Shown in pieces: positions 12,401-23,219 of a stretch of DNA of 64,000 nt. A program made the translations under genes and the position numbers. The number at the start of each line of letters is the position of its first letter. Position 1 is the stretch's first letter. The stretch comes from Conus ventricosus (Eukaryota; Mollusca; Gastropoda; Neogastropoda; Conidae): assembly GCA_018398815.1 (NCBI GenBank), contig CM031614.1, positions 44,251,714 to 44,315,713 of the forward strand, written 5' to 3'. The notes beneath the pieces are model-generated. The model saw only the letters and a list, made by a program, of their open reading frames with translations, ran no database searches and was not told the DNA's origin.

Positions 12401-12640
12401 TTGTGTCTGTTGTTGAGCGGGTTCTATTTAAAAGTAAGGACGCGCAGAGCTGGCACAATCAGTAATCTGCTCCTAGGTCTGAAAATTTGACAGTAAGATT
12501 GATCTGCATCAATAGTTAGATGGATTATTTGGAACAGTAATTAGTCCGGCTTATTTCCTTCACGCAAAGGGTTCTTTCAGTTTTCTATGGGGTCAAGAAT
12601 CGAGACATATGCTGTGACATTTTACGAGCAAAATAAAAAG
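9451..12640. other. No gene recognised; likely polymerase N terminus and other Polinton relics
   Basis: Frames are short on both strands. The longest are 97 residues on plus at 9377-9670, 75 on minus at 12033-12260 and 69 on minus at 11927-12136. None gives a motif I can name. By position this should contain the exonuclease half of the minus-strand polymerase and possibly structural genes, but that is inference. Confidence 0.3.
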
Positions 12641-12649
12641 TTTAATTAT

Positions 12650-13800
12650 TTAATAACATGGCAGGAATTGAGATGAAGAAGATTATGATGTTTTTGATCG
12701 TGGAGACGACTGAGTGAAATGACACAGCATCGCTCAGCGCTCTCAGTGCAGGTGAAAGAAACAGAAAGTAGGTTAGATCATTGTACCAAAGTTTAGGTCA
12801 GAAAACCCCCGATTTATACCCCTGATGATTTTGAAGTAAAAAGATGACCATTTGTTTGTAAAAAACGATAAGGGATACTTGTTCAGCTTACAACTAAAAA
12901 CGACCCATCAAAGTTTTTAAGCGTGGGTTCAATTAGGAAATGACCTCCTGCGAGAGTACAAATCGCCTTGGCATTGCTAAACCAAAAATTAGATAGGATG
13001 CAGTTGCTAAACTTCCAAACACACTGCAAGAACTCCCGACGAGAACCAAATGCAAAACACTGGAACTTAAAGAATTAAATCAATCAGCAGGTGGAATTAT
13101 TAAATGTAATAGAAGCAGAAGCCAGTTTTTCAGAAGAAACAGCGTTAAAGATATACACGGATCACCGCTACCCATGCGAGAAATAGCGGCCCTTGATTTC
13201 ATGCTTTGGAGAAGCATCAGAGGCGAATTAACAAACAATTTAGCCAAAACTAGGTTGAACTAGAGGAGCATATAAAAGAGAAAAAGAAAAAATCGTTGAG
13301 GCTGATGGACGCCAATTTAGGGCATGAATATTAAAGAAAGAATAGCCCAAAGACTAAAAGATCTTGAAAGAAAGATCAGCAAGACTTGAGAAGTGCTGTC
13401 TACTAACGAGAACAATTAGAACTCAAGTGGCAAGACGAAGAGAAATACTATCCAAAGAATTTTATATGAAGGACACAACGCTAGCAGAACGAATACGAAC
13501 AATGTTTAGAGTGCAGGGAGTCACATTAGCAAGCGTATAAACGGCTTAGGTTTTGCAATAAGGACACTGGTGATGGCTATTACAGGCTGCGGTGGTCAAG
13601 GGCAAGTGCTCGCCCCCATCGCCTCCACCTGATAAATCAATGGGTAAAAAACAGCTTGATCATCTTGCGGAGAGCAGAGTATATAAAAATTAGCCAGTTA
13701 CAGCGATGACTCTTTACCAGGTTTATTCGGGGGTATCGTTGCTGGCTTTTGTCTACTGCAAGGCAAAGTAGTTGGTTTTTGCCGAGCACTTTATGGACAT
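12650..13800 (+). pseudogene. Unnamed Polinton-associated relic: coiled coil plus membrane segment
   Basis: No named family is claimed. Read in pieces on plus, the stretch from about 13030 to 13500 is rich in Lys/Glu/Gln/Leu with a heptad-like look, for example AKTRLN and REKEKIVEADGRQF near 13240-13320 and LELKWQDEEKYYPKN near 13420-13460. It is followed by ERIRTMFRVQGVTLASV at about 13490-13540 and then a hydrophobic segment LGFAIRTLVMAITGCGG at about 13546-13596, which looks like one membrane helix. The frames are broken by several stops. The arrangement suggests a coiled-coil protein with a C-terminal membrane anchor. Its position between the polymerase and the ATPase suggests it is an accessory gene of the same element. 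Confidence 0.4.
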
Positions 13801-16635
13801 TAGTTCTCTTAATTGTGGGTTAAGATTTAGTAAGATATAAGAACGTGTAAGCCTATGCCTGTTAATCCAAGAAAAGCGTGTCTTTTCTTATTCATGGTCA
13901 TCGTGAACAGAGTCCGGGTCTTTCAACGGCCTTTGGCTTTGGGCCGCGGGGATTGGATGACTTATTCTTGGGGGGCCATCTTGTTTTTTTACTTGCTTGC
14001 AATATTACTGGATCAGAATTTATTTCGTTTTTTTCCGACCTTTGTTCATTGCCCTGCCACAAGGATTTCATTATTGTAGTTTATTATTGTTCCTATCTGG
14101 AGTCTGAGGTCAGAAGAGCCTGTATAAACAGTGCCAACAGCAAAGTCTACTTTCGATCTTGCAAAATTGTAAAACATTTTGGTACCTTTTAATACTTGAA
14201 GGTAATTCAACTGTAGAATTAATGGCGTCCTCTAAATTTGCTAAGTATTGTTTTTGTGCATCAAAGCGTAGAAGGATCGGTTATGCTCGATCTTGTTTGT
14301 GCTTGCGAAACTAGCAAACTCAAACGTAAGTACGATCTCGTCGTTTATTCGTACTTTTCCTGATTTAGTTAGCCCTTAGAAGTGTCTAAGATAAATGTTG
14401 TCCATGCTGTTTTATGCTCTTGCTCTTGGACACTGTGTGGTTAAACAGTTGTGCTGAAGAGAAAGATTGTGTAGGGAGGATTCAGTCATACTTTACATTT
14501 TCTGTGCACGCCCCAAAAATAAGGGTGCCTTAGCATGATTAAGATCCAACTTTTTGTCTAAAGTTGTTTAACATTAATATTAAATTCGTTACGATCCTTT
14601 CAAAGCATCATGTCATTTTGTTGCTGAATGGATTTTAAATCGCGTTTGTCGTTGGTATTGCGCTTGCAGTTCAGTCATAAATACGTCTGTCAGGTGTAAT
14701 AGGAAATGCAATCTGTACACTGACCTCACCAAAGCGGATCAGGATGGACTTAAGTGATCTGCATACGACACTCCACACCCAGTTGATGCACAAAACCACA
14801 GCAAGTTTAACTGGATTGATAAAATGCATCGGTTGATATACCACACTTTTTTTTCGGATGTAGTCTTTTTAATAGGGGGGTCTAAGATACTCTGTTTAAT
14901 GGAGTATAACCTTTTTATGAAAAGTGTCAGTCTGGTTCACAGCATTGTCAAGAGTATCAGTTGTTATGTTTTTTAGATTGTAGTGCGGCCCAACAGAATA
15001 TTTTGCATCAGTATATTTGAATGCATCTTTTTTATTTCGTTTAAAAAATCGTTTGTATCAATAAACAACCAAGACCGGCATTCGTTTTTAAACTTGTTTG
15101 ATAACAATTGCGGGGCCAAAACGGTCGCGCTCCATGAAATATTCTACTAAAGTCGTATGGTTTTAATATAGCAAAGCAAGTGGATATTAAGTTCTAAAAA
15201 TTGACTGAACAGGGGCCTAAGTTAGCCTGTTACAATAACTGATGTTTATTACGGGTTTTGCTACACTATAAGAAGCAATGAGTAACTTCGACATTACTCT
15301 CAAAACTTAACAATGCAAATTAAAAACATTGTTAACATTCAGCCATGAAGAAGAAGGTGGTTCTATTTTGATATACACGTGCTAGGCTAAAATGTTAGGG
15401 TTTTATATTTTTTTTTTTTTCAGTGACAATCATAGATTTAGAGTTACTCCAAACAACACTACTTATGAGGGAGATAAATCCGCTCGATCTTGCATTAACA
15501 TTCATTAAGCTATGTTCATTTGGATGATGAGCACTGATGAAAAACTTTTATGATGAAGGCCATGCAACTGTGTTTAGAGCTTCTTCGTCAGGGAAATCTT
15601 GTTATTGCGATGATGAATTATACATTCCCTATTTTACAGTTTAAAGATTAGTTGTGGGAGGGTTGGATCATTTATATATAAAAATTGAGGACAAAGCGGG
15701 GAAAGTTGGTGAATGTGATTAACCTACACATTGTTTTGGAAATAAAATTAATTGTTGTTCTTAAAAATAATGTCGCGGGGCCAGAAGAATCAGGAGTTAC
15801 TTTTGCGCCTGTGAGGTGTATTACCTTTGGAATTAAAAGATTACCTTGAGGACGTGCGGGACTTTGAACAGAACGGTGAGATAGGCGCTTTGTATGGTTT
15901 GAGTACACTATCAGATGGTGATTAAAACGCAAAGGGTTGGCGGCAGCAAATGTTTCCTATACTAGAACAGCTGCGCAATTAGAAGCAATTAATGTGCCCA
16001 GCTATGAATATAAAAATAGTTCGAAAACCTGACATCAAATGGCACTTAGATCCATATTAAGAATGGTACTTAATTTGAAATTATTAGCCCATTTACATAT
16101 TTTTTGCCGTCAAAAAAGTTTCAGAATGCAGTCAACTCTGGCCCTTTACATGTAAGTCTTAGGCCGGCACGACAATAGTCGGAAAGAATTGAAATAACGC
16201 CGTATGGGAAATAAAAGTTACATCCTCCACGAAAAAAACATTGTAAAAAAAGCTTCTACAAAATTACAGTTCTTTCCAAGCAGAAATTTAGGAGACCGTT
16301 CACAATAATATTTGAAATTTTGTCTTTAAAGATGTGGAGAGGGAGGGGGTGTGGGCGTTAGTGACGACCTTAGAAAGGAGTATATTAGCTGGCAACACTT
16401 GACGTTAATGTCTTACGTTACCATCGTTGTTCTTCACAATGGTGAGGATATTATTGGTGATAACAACAAGGCAAACAAAATTACTGTTGACTTAAATAGA
16501 AACAATCTTACAGAACTGAATTGTGGATTATCTTACGCATTTAGGCCTTTAGGCGTTGTATATACTGAACAAGTTTTGACAGAGGTATGATAAAAATAAT
16601 AAATGATTAGATTATATTCTTCTATAAAACCATGG
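13801..16635. other. Region between coiled-coil relic and ATPase; capsid genes expected but not recognised
   Basis: The longest frames are 104 and 74 residues on plus near 13855-14192, 86 residues on minus at 15672-15932 and 79 residues on plus at 16351-16590. The last is protein-like (it contains SYVTIVVLHNGEDIIG) and lies just before the ATPase. Polintons usually carry capsid genes and a cysteine protease near the ATPase, but I see no motif that would identify either one here. Confidence 0.3.
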
Positions 16636-16639
16636 TGCA

Positions 16640-17070
16640 GTTAAACTTTAAGACAACAAATCAGCATTGCTCATTGATTTGTGGGACTGACTGGTTGTGG
16701 AAAAACAATTTTGTCCTAGACCTTATTACAACAGTTTATCGCTATAATTTTTAATCATATTTGTGGTTTTCTGCTCCAACATTAAATGGAACAAAGGTAT
16801 CATGATAGACAGGTTTATATGGAAAGATTATGACATATTATTTAGTTTGATCCTAGCTATAAACTGAGTGTGTGTTTAGAACGTTTTATAGACTGTTGTA
16901 GGAACGCAAACACTATTTAATTATAGATGGACTGTTGGCAGAAAGAGACATGTTAAAAGAGAAACACTTGAGACAAAACTAGCTTTCTGCGGAAGGCATG
17001 TAGGTATAAGTGTGTGGATTATTATGCAAAAAATATAACTCAGTTTAAAAGACTTTAGAGAACAGTTAAA
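16640..17070 (+). pseudogene. Polinton-type packaging ATPase (A32/FtsK-HerA-like), degraded
   Basis: Relic of the DNA-packaging ATPase of Polintons. A complete Walker A sequence VGLTGCGKT is encoded at 16681-16707. A hydrophobic strand ending in LIID, the likely Walker B position, is at 16917-16928, although the residue after the Asp is Gly. Downstream, AFCGRHVGISVWIIMQK at 16982-17032 corresponds to the sensor-like R-H-x-x-I-S-x-W segment of this group, and DFREQLK follows in the same region. Frame changes separate the blocks, for instance right after Walker A, so the gene is inactive as written. Other P-loop ATPases are possible, but the R-H-x-x-x-S-x-W segment and the neighbouring integrase and polymerase relics favour the Polinton family. 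Confidence 0.68.
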
Positions 17071-17074
17071 GACC

Positions 17075-17160
17075 CCCCCCCTCCCCCCCCCCCCAACGTG
17101 TTATTTAATGAAGACAGAGCTCATTTGAAGAATAACACCCCCACCCACCACCCCCTCGCG
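17075..17160. repeat. Poly-C / C-rich tract
   Basis: Two C-runs interrupted by a T at about 17072-17094, followed by a CCCCCACCCACC-type segment near 17139-17155. Low-complexity sequence. Confidence 0.8.
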
Positions 17161-17322
17161 CGAAAAATGATGATAATGAAAATGATCAGGAAAACAATAG
17201 ATAAACAAAACTGAAATCTGAAAGCTTTAGATTAAATTAGTATTGAAAAGGATAACCTAACAGTATTGTCTGTTTGTAGATATCGTTATTTTTTGGTTAT
17301 GAAGTCTGACTTGTTCAGAGAT

Positions 17323-17399
17323 CGTAGAAATACCAATCCTGGTTCGCTTTCGCCGAAATGGTTGAGGGCGGAAGTGGGCCCAGGATTGGTATTTCTACG
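17323..17399. repeat. Perfect 20-bp inverted repeat (hairpin, 37-nt loop)
   Basis: Bases 323-342 of this kilobase read CGTAGAAATACCAATCCTGG, and their exact reverse complement occupies 17380-17399. The loop is 37 nt and moderately GC-rich in an otherwise AT-rich stretch. It lies about 250 bp past the ATPase relic. Confidence 0.85.
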
Positions 17400-17984
17400 T
17401 TCTCTTGGCTTCTCTTCTTCATAAGGGAAATCAATACATCCTTCCTCTTATTGGTGTTGTTTAACAGTTACAGTTAAATGAGCATATTTTAAAGGAGTTA
17501 TCACCGTCCCAATATTGGTAGTTTGAAAGAGAAGAAGGATGGTATACAACAGAGTACAAAACAATATCTTATGCCCCACAACATATAGTTTAATTCAATG
17601 AATTAAGCTCATGTTCTGTTTCTTGTCTCCACATACTATAAAAAAACGAACAACAGTTACCTAACTCATTCCAGATATCCCACCGAATTAAAGATAAACC
17701 TGTCTTCTGGAAAACTAGTATCTTAAGGACATTTGAAAAATCCAACTGTACCTAAATTCAAATGTTCACACTCTATTACTTGCACACAATCGTTAAACTT
17801 GCTGTATCAGACACACTCAACACAACAGAAACAAGACAGGGCACACAAACATATAGAGTTTAAACTAAAAAAAGGTTTCATCTGTGGTCCATTGCCCCAC
17901 TCCACATCAACTTGCTTTAACAAGCATATTTCTGCTATACACAGTGCAAAAAAAAATACATAAAGGAAAAAGTATACAGGCCTG

Positions 17985-18285
17985 TCCGCGGTCAAATTTG
18001 TTGCTCAGTCAAAAATCGGATGCTGGCATAACTGTTAGGCTAAATATGAGTCATTTGATGCCACAATCACTTCCCGGCCTAATCAGGAAATGTGTGAGCA
18101 CGACTTGACTACGGCTTCGTCTATTGTCCTGTCGTCCTCTCTCGGGCTTCGCCCTACTATATTCTAAAGCACATCGATTCTGCTTATGGTAGTAGACTGG
18201 GACATGGTGACGTAGTTTTTGCCCTAAACTGGTATGCCAGCAAGCGATTTTGACTGAGCAACAAATTTGACGCGAAAGGCCCTTT
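17985..18285. repeat. Foldback (MITE-like) element with imperfect arms of about 45-50 bp
   Basis: The left arm at about 17988-18036 contains AAATTTGTTGCTCAGTCAAA and, slightly farther on, GCTGGCATA. The right arm at about 18228-18274 is the reverse complement with a few mismatches and one-base gaps. The internal part is about 190 bp and includes a CG-rich segment. No transposase lies inside. It is probably a non-autonomous inverted-repeat element. Confidence 0.65.
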
Positions 18286-18550
18286 CCACAGTTCGTATAG
18301 GCACTTAATCCTTTACGAGCCATCATGGACATATAACGTGTACAAAAACAAAAACCCCAGGCTTCGGTACAGTAGACCAAAGACAAGCATGGATCCTCAC
18401 AGCCGGGTCGTTATTTGATTATAAAAGAAACACAACGATCGATTATGTTGCAAGGATAACAAATTCAAAAAACGAAAGATCACTGGTTCCTCATCCCGTT
18501 TTACACACGGCTGTAGATTGGCCTTGTCCAAAACATTGACCAATGAAATA

Positions 18551-19590
18551 GCTGAAAAAGGGTAACACTGTGGTATTACGTAGCAGACTTACCCGTTGCT
18601 TTTCTCACAAAAAAGTGGCAGGGCTGTCAAATAAGCAGAAAAACTGAATGTGTAGAAGGATCAATCAAATCTTCACCTTCACGGGTTGTCAACAAACTAC
18701 TACACCAAAAGAGCTGTGTTTTCATAAAATGGATAATATGTAAAATTTCTTTTTTTACAAGCGTCCTGTGTAGCTTAGAGCTTTATTTACATTAGACTCA
18801 GCTACAGTGTGTTGAGTGCTTATGCAATCAGTGGCCTTTTTAAGTTTCATGCTTAGCTCAAGTGTAGTTGGAGCTATGCTTTAGTTTCAGTGCAGTTGAC
18901 ATAGTTAAGGCTCTGTGTAGTGAGAGCCAGTTTACATTTAGTTAATTTAGGTGGAATCCCTTCATTCTGTGGAAGGAACTCACCAGTTTTGAAATCAACC
19001 TTCTGTTTCTGGAGAAAACAACTATCAATGAAGTGCCTTTTAAAGAGTTGTTTTGGTTGTTTTGCATGCTATGGTTTTTTTTATTATTCTAATGCTTACT
19101 ATTTGCCTTTGAACATTGAATTTAATGCTTCTAAGTCTTTTATGGAAGGGCATGGGAGAAAGAAATACTAGAACAAGGGTTTTGGTTTTTATTGTTTTAG
19201 TTAAAAACAAATGTGTTAATATGAGGAGAATTTATTTTTAATTTTAAACTTGTTAAGTTGCACATAAAAAGACTAGTTTGTTTGTGAATTAAAAAATGGG
19301 GAGCAGAAGATGTGAACTTTTGACATGTGTTATGATGAGAAAAACAAATTGTTAATTATTAATTCAATTTATATACATAGATGAAAGAATTGTTCCACTC
19401 ACTCAAAAAGGGGGAGTTGTGGTTATTACGTAGTCAGATTCGTAAAGGGAGTTAACTAAAGAGTTAGCATAATAGAGGTGGGCCTATGAAAGAAGTGACG
19501 AGAAGATGGAGGAATAAACAAGCAAGGATTTAATCAGCTCGTCAAGTCTTTGCCTCCACTCTTCATGTCTGAAGTCTCCACCCACTAACA
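18551..19590 (+). mobile_element. LTR-retrotransposon-like remnant (candidate 3' LTR 19418-19590)
   Basis: A purine run AAAAAGGGGGAG (19405-19416) is followed by TGTGGTTATTACGTAG. A 173-bp segment ending CCCACTAACA at 19590 has the TG...CA ends and internal AATAAA expected of an LTR. A related start, AAAAAGGG followed six bases later by TGTGGTATTACGTAGCAGA, occurs at 18555-18587, but the similarity fades after about 25-30 bases. The 18.6-19.4 kb interval has no recognisable gag or pol; its longest frame is 83 residues. This is a low-confidence call. Confidence 0.35.
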
Positions 19591-19899
19591 CTTTCTACAG
19601 TAAACATTGTAAAATTTCGGATCAATGAGGGACATTCTCAAAATCCCTTACACAGGAAGGTTATATAGCGAAATTTTGAAGACATACACGAAGGGGGCAA
19701 AATAAACAATTTTTTTTTTACTGAACTTCATGTAAACAGACAACACATCATCGTATCTCATACATCACAATTTGTTCAGGTTCGCTTGAGACGTCACACT
19801 TCCCTATCTTACCGCTAACTGTCTTCACAAAATGTTCCCGTTCTTGGACCAGGCTTGTTGACAGAGAGTGTTTTTCGTTCTTTACTGACTAAACATGTG

Positions 19900-20480
19900 T
19901 AGGCTCTGGGGTTAAGTCCTCAGACTAAAGTGATCCTAGAGCCCTTTAGAGTGCGTCGAGCGTACAACACGCTGTCCGAAGGGGCCGCGACAGAACTGAC
20001 GATGGAAGCCCGTCCTGTAGGCCTATCCCTGGGAGACGCTAGAATCGTCAGTCCGACGTGTGTTTAGTGCCCACACGGTGTACTGCCTCAATATCGCCCT
20101 CTTTTCATGGGATTCTGAGTTTGTCGTTGAAAAGTGCAAAGCACTTTCTCCTAGCATGGTCGGTGTTTCTCTGGTTCCGGAACGTCTGCTCCTTCCTTGT
20201 GCCATATATACGCAAGTTATTTCTGCGTACATATGCGGACAGGTCTTCGACACGTCATGTCAGCAAGTTTCCGCTCGAGCTTGGCTTCGGCGATTTCGTT
20301 TCAGCTGGTCCTCTCCTTCCTCGCATCACGCAACTCTTTCTGCAGTCTGTCGTTGTCACTGCATGTAAAAAGGGTTGACCTTCACTCGTCACCATTTGTG
20401 TCAATTTTGAGATTTCTGCTCTCATTGGCACACGAACTTTCAAATCAAAGGCCAGATTCAGAGCGGGTGGCCACCTCTGA
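19900..20480 (-). pseudogene. LINE ORF1 fragment (RRM/transposase_22-like), frameshifted
   Basis: On minus, the segment from about 20255 to 20205 encodes VEDLSAYVRRNNLRIYG, and FNDKLRIP followed by EGDIEAVHRVG lies near 20125-20060. This is the typical core of the nucleic-acid-binding ORF1 protein of L1/CR1-like LINEs (a coiled coil followed by an RRM-like domain, an RNA chaperone). Upstream on minus, at 20443-20300, a Lys/Arg-containing piece may be the end of the coiled coil. The copy is interrupted by stops. It lies in opposite orientation to the RT relic that begins at about 20.6 kb, so the two come from separate insertions. Confidence 0.6.
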
Positions 20481-20589
20481 AAGAATCAGAACGGATTCCT
20501 AAAGAGGGTCTGTGTCTCAATTAAAGCGAAATATTGTAACAAAACAAATTTCTGTCAGTATTCACACAAGAAGACATACAACACAACAC

Positions 20590-22375
20590 ACATTGACGCG
20601 AGCAAATACACAACGCAGAAACCATCACGGTGTCCAGAGCAGGCGTCCTAGAAGCTCCTGAAAAACTTAAAGATAGACATGGCTACAGGACCAGACAACA
20701 TCCAGCCTTTATCCGAAGAATGGTGCAGAAGAGCTTGACAGTGCTGACAGTAACTATTCCAAATGTCACTCGACGAAGGAAAAGTACACAGGACTGGAAC
20801 GGACGCCCTAGTACGTGCCGATCTTCAAACAAAGGGAGATCGCCACCAGCAGCAAACTAAGGCATGTGTCCCTCAGTCGATAATGTGCAAGCTCCACTTG
20901 CTCCATCATACATAGCAGCGTCATGAAACACCTTGACAGCTTCAACATACTCACAGTGACGTACCAGCATGGCATTCAGGATTTACAGGTCATGCGAACC
21001 CAACTTTAGAGGACCGTCCACGAATCGCCAAAATAACCTTGCTGCTAAAGGCCAAACCGACGCAATCTTGTTGGACTTCAGCAAAGGCCTGTCGACAAGG
21101 TGCCACATCAGCGGACTTCATCACAAATTGAGGACTACGGAGTTAGAGGAAATCAAACATAATGTGGATCAAATCGTTTTTGACAGGGAGAACACAAAAA
21201 GTAGCACTTGAGGGTGTATATTCATCTACCACCCCAGTAACACAGGAGTACCCCAAGGCACTGTTCTTGGACCGCTACTTTCCTATTGTACATCAACGAC
21301 CTTCCTGATGTCGTGAAACACGCAAAAGTAAAACTTTTCGCAGACGACAGCCTTCTTTACAAGCAAATTAAAGGAATCCAAGACCAGAGACTACTCCAAA
21401 AAGACCTGGACGCACTTGAAGGCTGGGAAGAAATGTGGCAAATGAACTTTAACCCCAGTAAATGCAACATCATCCGCATCCTAGCAGACAAGAATAAACC
21501 ACCGCTAGTGTCCGACTACTACCTCCATGACAGGCTCTAGAGATGACCAAAGAAAGCAAATACCTGGGAGTTACCATATCAGATGACCTAACATGGACCA
21601 GCCACATCAAAAACATCACCGCAAAAGAAACAAAACAGTGGGCTTCTTGAGGCGCAACTTTAAAGAATGTACAACAAAAGTTAAAGCAGCAACCTATACC
21701 ACCATGGTGCGCCCCACATTAGAATACGCGTCAACGGTGTGGGACCCACACGAAGAGAAGGACAAGAAATCACTCGAAGCTGTCCAAAGAAGAGCAGCCA
21801 GATACACCCACAACAACTACTTTGAAAGAACACCCGGCATTATCACCAATATACTCAACACCTTAGGATGGGAGTCATTGGAAGAAAGAAGAACAAAGAA
21901 TAGACTAATGATGCTGTACAAGGTCAAGCACAATCTTGTTGGAATCTCACCTGCAAACTACATCAGGACTCTGACCCAAGAACAAGAGGAGCAAGGCTAT
22001 ACCAACAACAGGATTCCACAAGGCAATAAACAACACCTTCTTCCCGAGGACAACCTCAGACTGGAACAGCCTCCCCACCTCTACGACATCAGCAACGTCA
22101 CTGGAGATTTTCCGCTCACGACTCGGTGGCAGCAGGGCTCTGCAGCCACTTGTGGGCACCCCATGACCCTCCCTACTGCCCTGTACATAGTTTTAATTCC
22201 CCCCCCCCCCCCCCCCCCCCCCCACCAACCTACTGCCCTGTACATAGTTTTAATCCCCCCCCCCCCCCCCCCCCCCCCAAACCTAGCTCCCGCGGCCGGA
22301 ATCAACGATACGTCACCGCAGGGCCACTTACGTTCAGAAATGAACCCGGCCCTTACGGAGAGAAGAAGAAGAAGA
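20590..22375 (+). mobile_element. CR1/Jockey-like LINE, 5'-truncated reverse transcriptase with indels
   Basis: RT fingers are readable in pieces from about 20640 (ATGPDNIQP near 20679-20705, then LTVLTVTI). DAILLDFSKG, the palm motif containing the first catalytic Asp, is at about 21060-21090. TGVPQGTVLGP is near 21246-21278 and YINDLP at about 21289-21306. The catalytic FADDSLLY is intact at about 21336-21360. A second frame from 21593 carries the thumb and C-terminal region, KAATYTTMVRPTLEYASTVW followed by RRAARYTHNNY, as in CR1/Jockey elements. The coding end passes into two C-tracts at 22199-22280, and the copy finishes near a GAA-rich tail at about 22362-22376. Missing bases separate the 21286-21540 and 21593-22381 frames. 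No endonuclease domain is present, so the copy is 5'-truncated. Confidence 0.8.
22186..22280. repeat. Two tandem copies of a unit ending in poly-C
   Basis: The segment CTGCCCTGTACATAGTTTTA followed by a C-run of about 20 occurs at 22179-22223 and again at 22232-22278. In the plus frame these runs translate as poly-Pro, and on minus as poly-Gly. They are not evidence of a protein domain. Confidence 0.8.
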
Positions 22376-22379
22376 ACTT

Positions 22380-23215
22380 GATCATCAGCTGTTCATTGGT
22401 AATCTCGCTTAGGCCAGTTGTTGTTTTGATGGAGACAAGTCAGGGAGAAAACAACGTGGTAGTCTGCTGAAGCTGCTGTTGGGCGTTCGTCCCCTTTTTT
22501 CCGCCATCGTATCTCTCGACTGGTAAACAAATCGAGACAGTTTCTCCTTGAATGGTGCTGGGGTGCTGGTGGCTAGGGTCTTCTGCTTCTTTGGGGTACA
22601 CTTTACTTCAGTACTTCAATATTCTTTGTCACTGAAGTGTCAGACGAGCTGGAACTAGTGTTGGATCCTGTTTTGCGTTGTTTTCTTTTCCGAGTTCCGC
22701 CATTACCGCCACCCATAACTTTCACAGTAAGAGTTCCACATTTTCCTTTTCACGGGGCCGTTGATGCATGAAAAAAGTAATCCAAAACTCGTGTGGAGGT
22801 AGGCAACAGGTACTCGGTCAACTTAGCTGCATTTTGAGGCTTGATCGGATGTTAATTAACATAAAAGAGTTAATTAATGTTGCAGCTCTCGAAAGCGTGA
22901 CTCGCCTCGATCGTGACCAGAGCTCACCTCATTTCTCAATTTCTTTTGTGTGATTAATTCACAGTGGAGCTAAATGTATGCTTCCACCTTTAGTTCACCT
23001 TACCAAATTCTACTGGAAGCTCTGAAGAGTTGCAATACGCCAAACGGCACCTCTCGGTGTCCCAGCCAAAACTGCCCAGTTCAGGTTGTCCCACCAGACA
23101 GTCTGGCACATGGTTTATAATGTCCGGGGGAACAATTTGAGTCATGCAAAGCGTTCACTAGATTCTTTTACCCACAGCGCCGACCGCCATCCGAACATTC
23201 CTCCTCACCCCCAAC
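22380..23215. other. No gene recognised
   Basis: Unique-looking sequence with frames no longer than 84 residues. It contains short T-rich runs and no recognisable domain or repeat. Confidence 0.4.
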
Positions 23216-23219
23216 CTTC

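Noticed and set aside
20058..20502. Three overlapping plus frames of 101-106 residues
   Set aside because: Shadows of the minus-strand LINE ORF1 fragment; the minus reading gives the recognisable RRNNLRIYG core.
22081..22470. Poly-Gly and poly-Pro proteins
   Set aside because: Produced by the two C-tracts at the end of the LINE; no independent evidence.
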